From contig JAEZEB010000240.1 of NCBI GenBank assembly GCA_023438115.1, positions 1 through 6,472 on the forward strand: DNA of 6,472 nt, given 5' to 3'. The number at the start of each line of letters is the position of its first letter. Position 1 is the first letter of the stretch. This document shows, one piece after another, positions 5,761-6,472 of the stretch. The notes under the pieces were generated by a model. The model did not search any database. It saw only the letters and a program-made list of their open reading frames with translations, and was not told the DNA's origin. The position numbers and the translations under genes were made by a program. This DNA is from Pseudomonadota bacterium. GTDB lineage: Bacteria > Pseudomonadota > Gammaproteobacteria > Burkholderiales > Burkholderiaceae_C.

Positions 5761-6472
5761 ATGACATCGCGCAAGACTTCATCGCTGGGCTTCAAGCTCA
5801 GCGCCATCAGCCTGGCCGTGCTCGGCGCCACGCTCGGCAGCAGCGCCTTCGCACAATGGGCCCAGGGCGGCTACATCGGCGGCAACGTCGGCCGTACCTG
5901 GTCCGACTTCGACGACACCGCCGCGACAACGCCGGCGGCGACGACGACGCTCACGGGCGAGGACGACACCGAAGTGGGCTACAAGCTCTTCGGCGGCTAC
6001 CAGTTCCATCCGAACTTCGCGGTGGAAGCCGGCTTCTTCGACCTCGGCCGCTTCGACGCGAGCTTCACCGGCGCGCCGGGCACCCTCGACAGCCGCACGC
6101 GCATCCGCGGCCTGAACCTGGACCTCGTGGGCATCATGCCGCTGTCGGACCGCTTCTCGGCCTTCGCGCGCATCGGCGCGGCCTACTCGCGCGCGAGCGC
6201 CGACGTCTCCACCACGGGCGCCTTCGTCGGCGGCTCCTCGCGCGAGACGAAGTGGGGACCCAAGTTCGGCCTGGGCCTCGAGTACGCCTTCACGCCCGCG
6301 CTGGCGGTGCGCGCCGAATGGGAGCGCTACAACCGCATCGAGGATCCGGTGCGCGGCCGCGGCCACGTCGACATGGCGTCGCTGGGCCTGGTGTACCGCT
6401 TCGGCGCGCCGGCGCCCGCGGTGACGCGCGTGGTGGCCCCGCCGCCGCCGCCTCCGCCGCCCGCACCGGCTC
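5761..6472 (+). CDS. OmpA-like outer-membrane beta-barrel protein (3' end outside window)
   Basis: The frame runs open to the window end; 237 residues are visible. A Sec signal peptide (K/R-rich start, hydrophobic core, SSAFA|Q) is probably cut after residue 31. Residues about 36-214 have the OmpA barrel pattern: first strand GGYIGGNVGRTWS, then GYKLFGGYQFHPNFAVEAGFFDLG, strands rich in alternating aromatics and glycine, WGPKFGLGLEYAFTPALAVRAEWERY, and a last strand MASLGLVYRF ending in F214. The first loop (about 49-70) is Thr/Ala- and Asp-rich. After the barrel, a linker contains eight consecutive prolines (227-234), the usual hinge before a peptidoglycan-binding OmpA C-terminal domain, which would lie beyond the window. 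It probably anchors the outer membrane to the cell wall. It has its own ribosome-binding site and intergenic region, so it is likely a separate transcript from mdoGH. A barrel-only porin-like protein is possible but less likely given the linker. Confidence 0.88.
   Translation, partial: MTSRKTSSLGFKLSAISLAVLGATLGSSAFAQWAQGGYIGGNVGRTWSDFDDTAATTPAATTTLTGEDDTEVGYKLFGGYQFHPNFAVEAGFFDLGRFDASFTGAPGTLDSRTRIRGLNLDLVGIMPLSDRFSAFARIGAAYSRASADVSTTGAFVGGSSRETKWGPKFGLGLEYAFTPALAVRAEWERYNRIEDPVRGRGHVDMASLGLVYRFGAPAPAVTRVVAPPPPPPPPAPA

Noticed and set aside
6437..6460. Proline codon run as a phase-variable simple repeat
   Set aside because: The codons are mixed (CCG, CCT, CCC) and the tract matches the normal Pro-rich hinge of OmpA proteins.
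1..6472. CRISPR arrays, tRNA/rRNA genes, insertion sequences, phage or defence genes
   Set aside because: None seen: no spaced direct repeats, no tRNA-like cloverleaf with CCA end, no transposase. The window is ordinary envelope-related genes apart from the control region.

Overview
The window is about 70% G+C with strong third-position G/C bias, and all five genes are on the + strand. Gene content and protein sequence suggest a betaproteobacterium, probably Burkholderiales and perhaps Comamonadaceae (Variovorax/Ramlibacter-like). That placement is inferred from memory of protein families; no search was run.

Layout: (1) 2-523, the C-terminal part of a QseG-like protein, cut by the window start. 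(2) 528-1937, glrR (qseF), a complete sigma-54-dependent NtrC-type response regulator. (3) 1876-2107, a dense control region that begins inside the last codons of glrR. (4) 2108-3673 mdoG (opgG) and 3646-5616 mdoH (opgH), overlapping genes for osmoregulated periplasmic glucan (OPG) synthesis. (5) 5617-5760, a less G+C-rich intergenic region. (6) 5761 to the end, the start of an OmpA-like outer-membrane protein cut by the window end.

The main discovery is the glrR-mdoG control region. It contains a near-perfect sigma-54 -24/-12 promoter (2080-2096, CTGGCAC-N5-TTGC), a 12/13 IHF-type match (2049-2061), and an exact TGTC-N10-GACA palindrome (1968-1985). Two weaker copies of the palindrome lie at 1900-1917 and 1876-1893, inside the 3' end of glrR. 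As I recall the enterobacterial literature, TGTC-N10-GACA is the GlrR operator at glmY, where IHF and sigma-54 also act. The GlrR in this window keeps the same recognition-helix sequence (RNRTEFY) that I recall from E. coli GlrR. The model is that GlrR, phosphorylated by a GlrK-type kinase probably encoded just upstream, switches on the adjacent mdoGH operon. This would link a QseG/GlrR envelope-sensing system directly to periplasmic glucan synthesis, a connection I do not know to be described.

Two oddities go with this promoter. Its predicted start point falls at the mdoG ATG, so the sigma-54 transcript would be essentially leaderless. A large multi-branched inverted repeat (1944-2020) also encloses the best GlrR site. 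The mdoG-mdoH overlap implies coupled translation. OpgH would polymerise beta-1,2-glucan from UDP-glucose at the inner membrane, and OpgG would process it in the periplasm.
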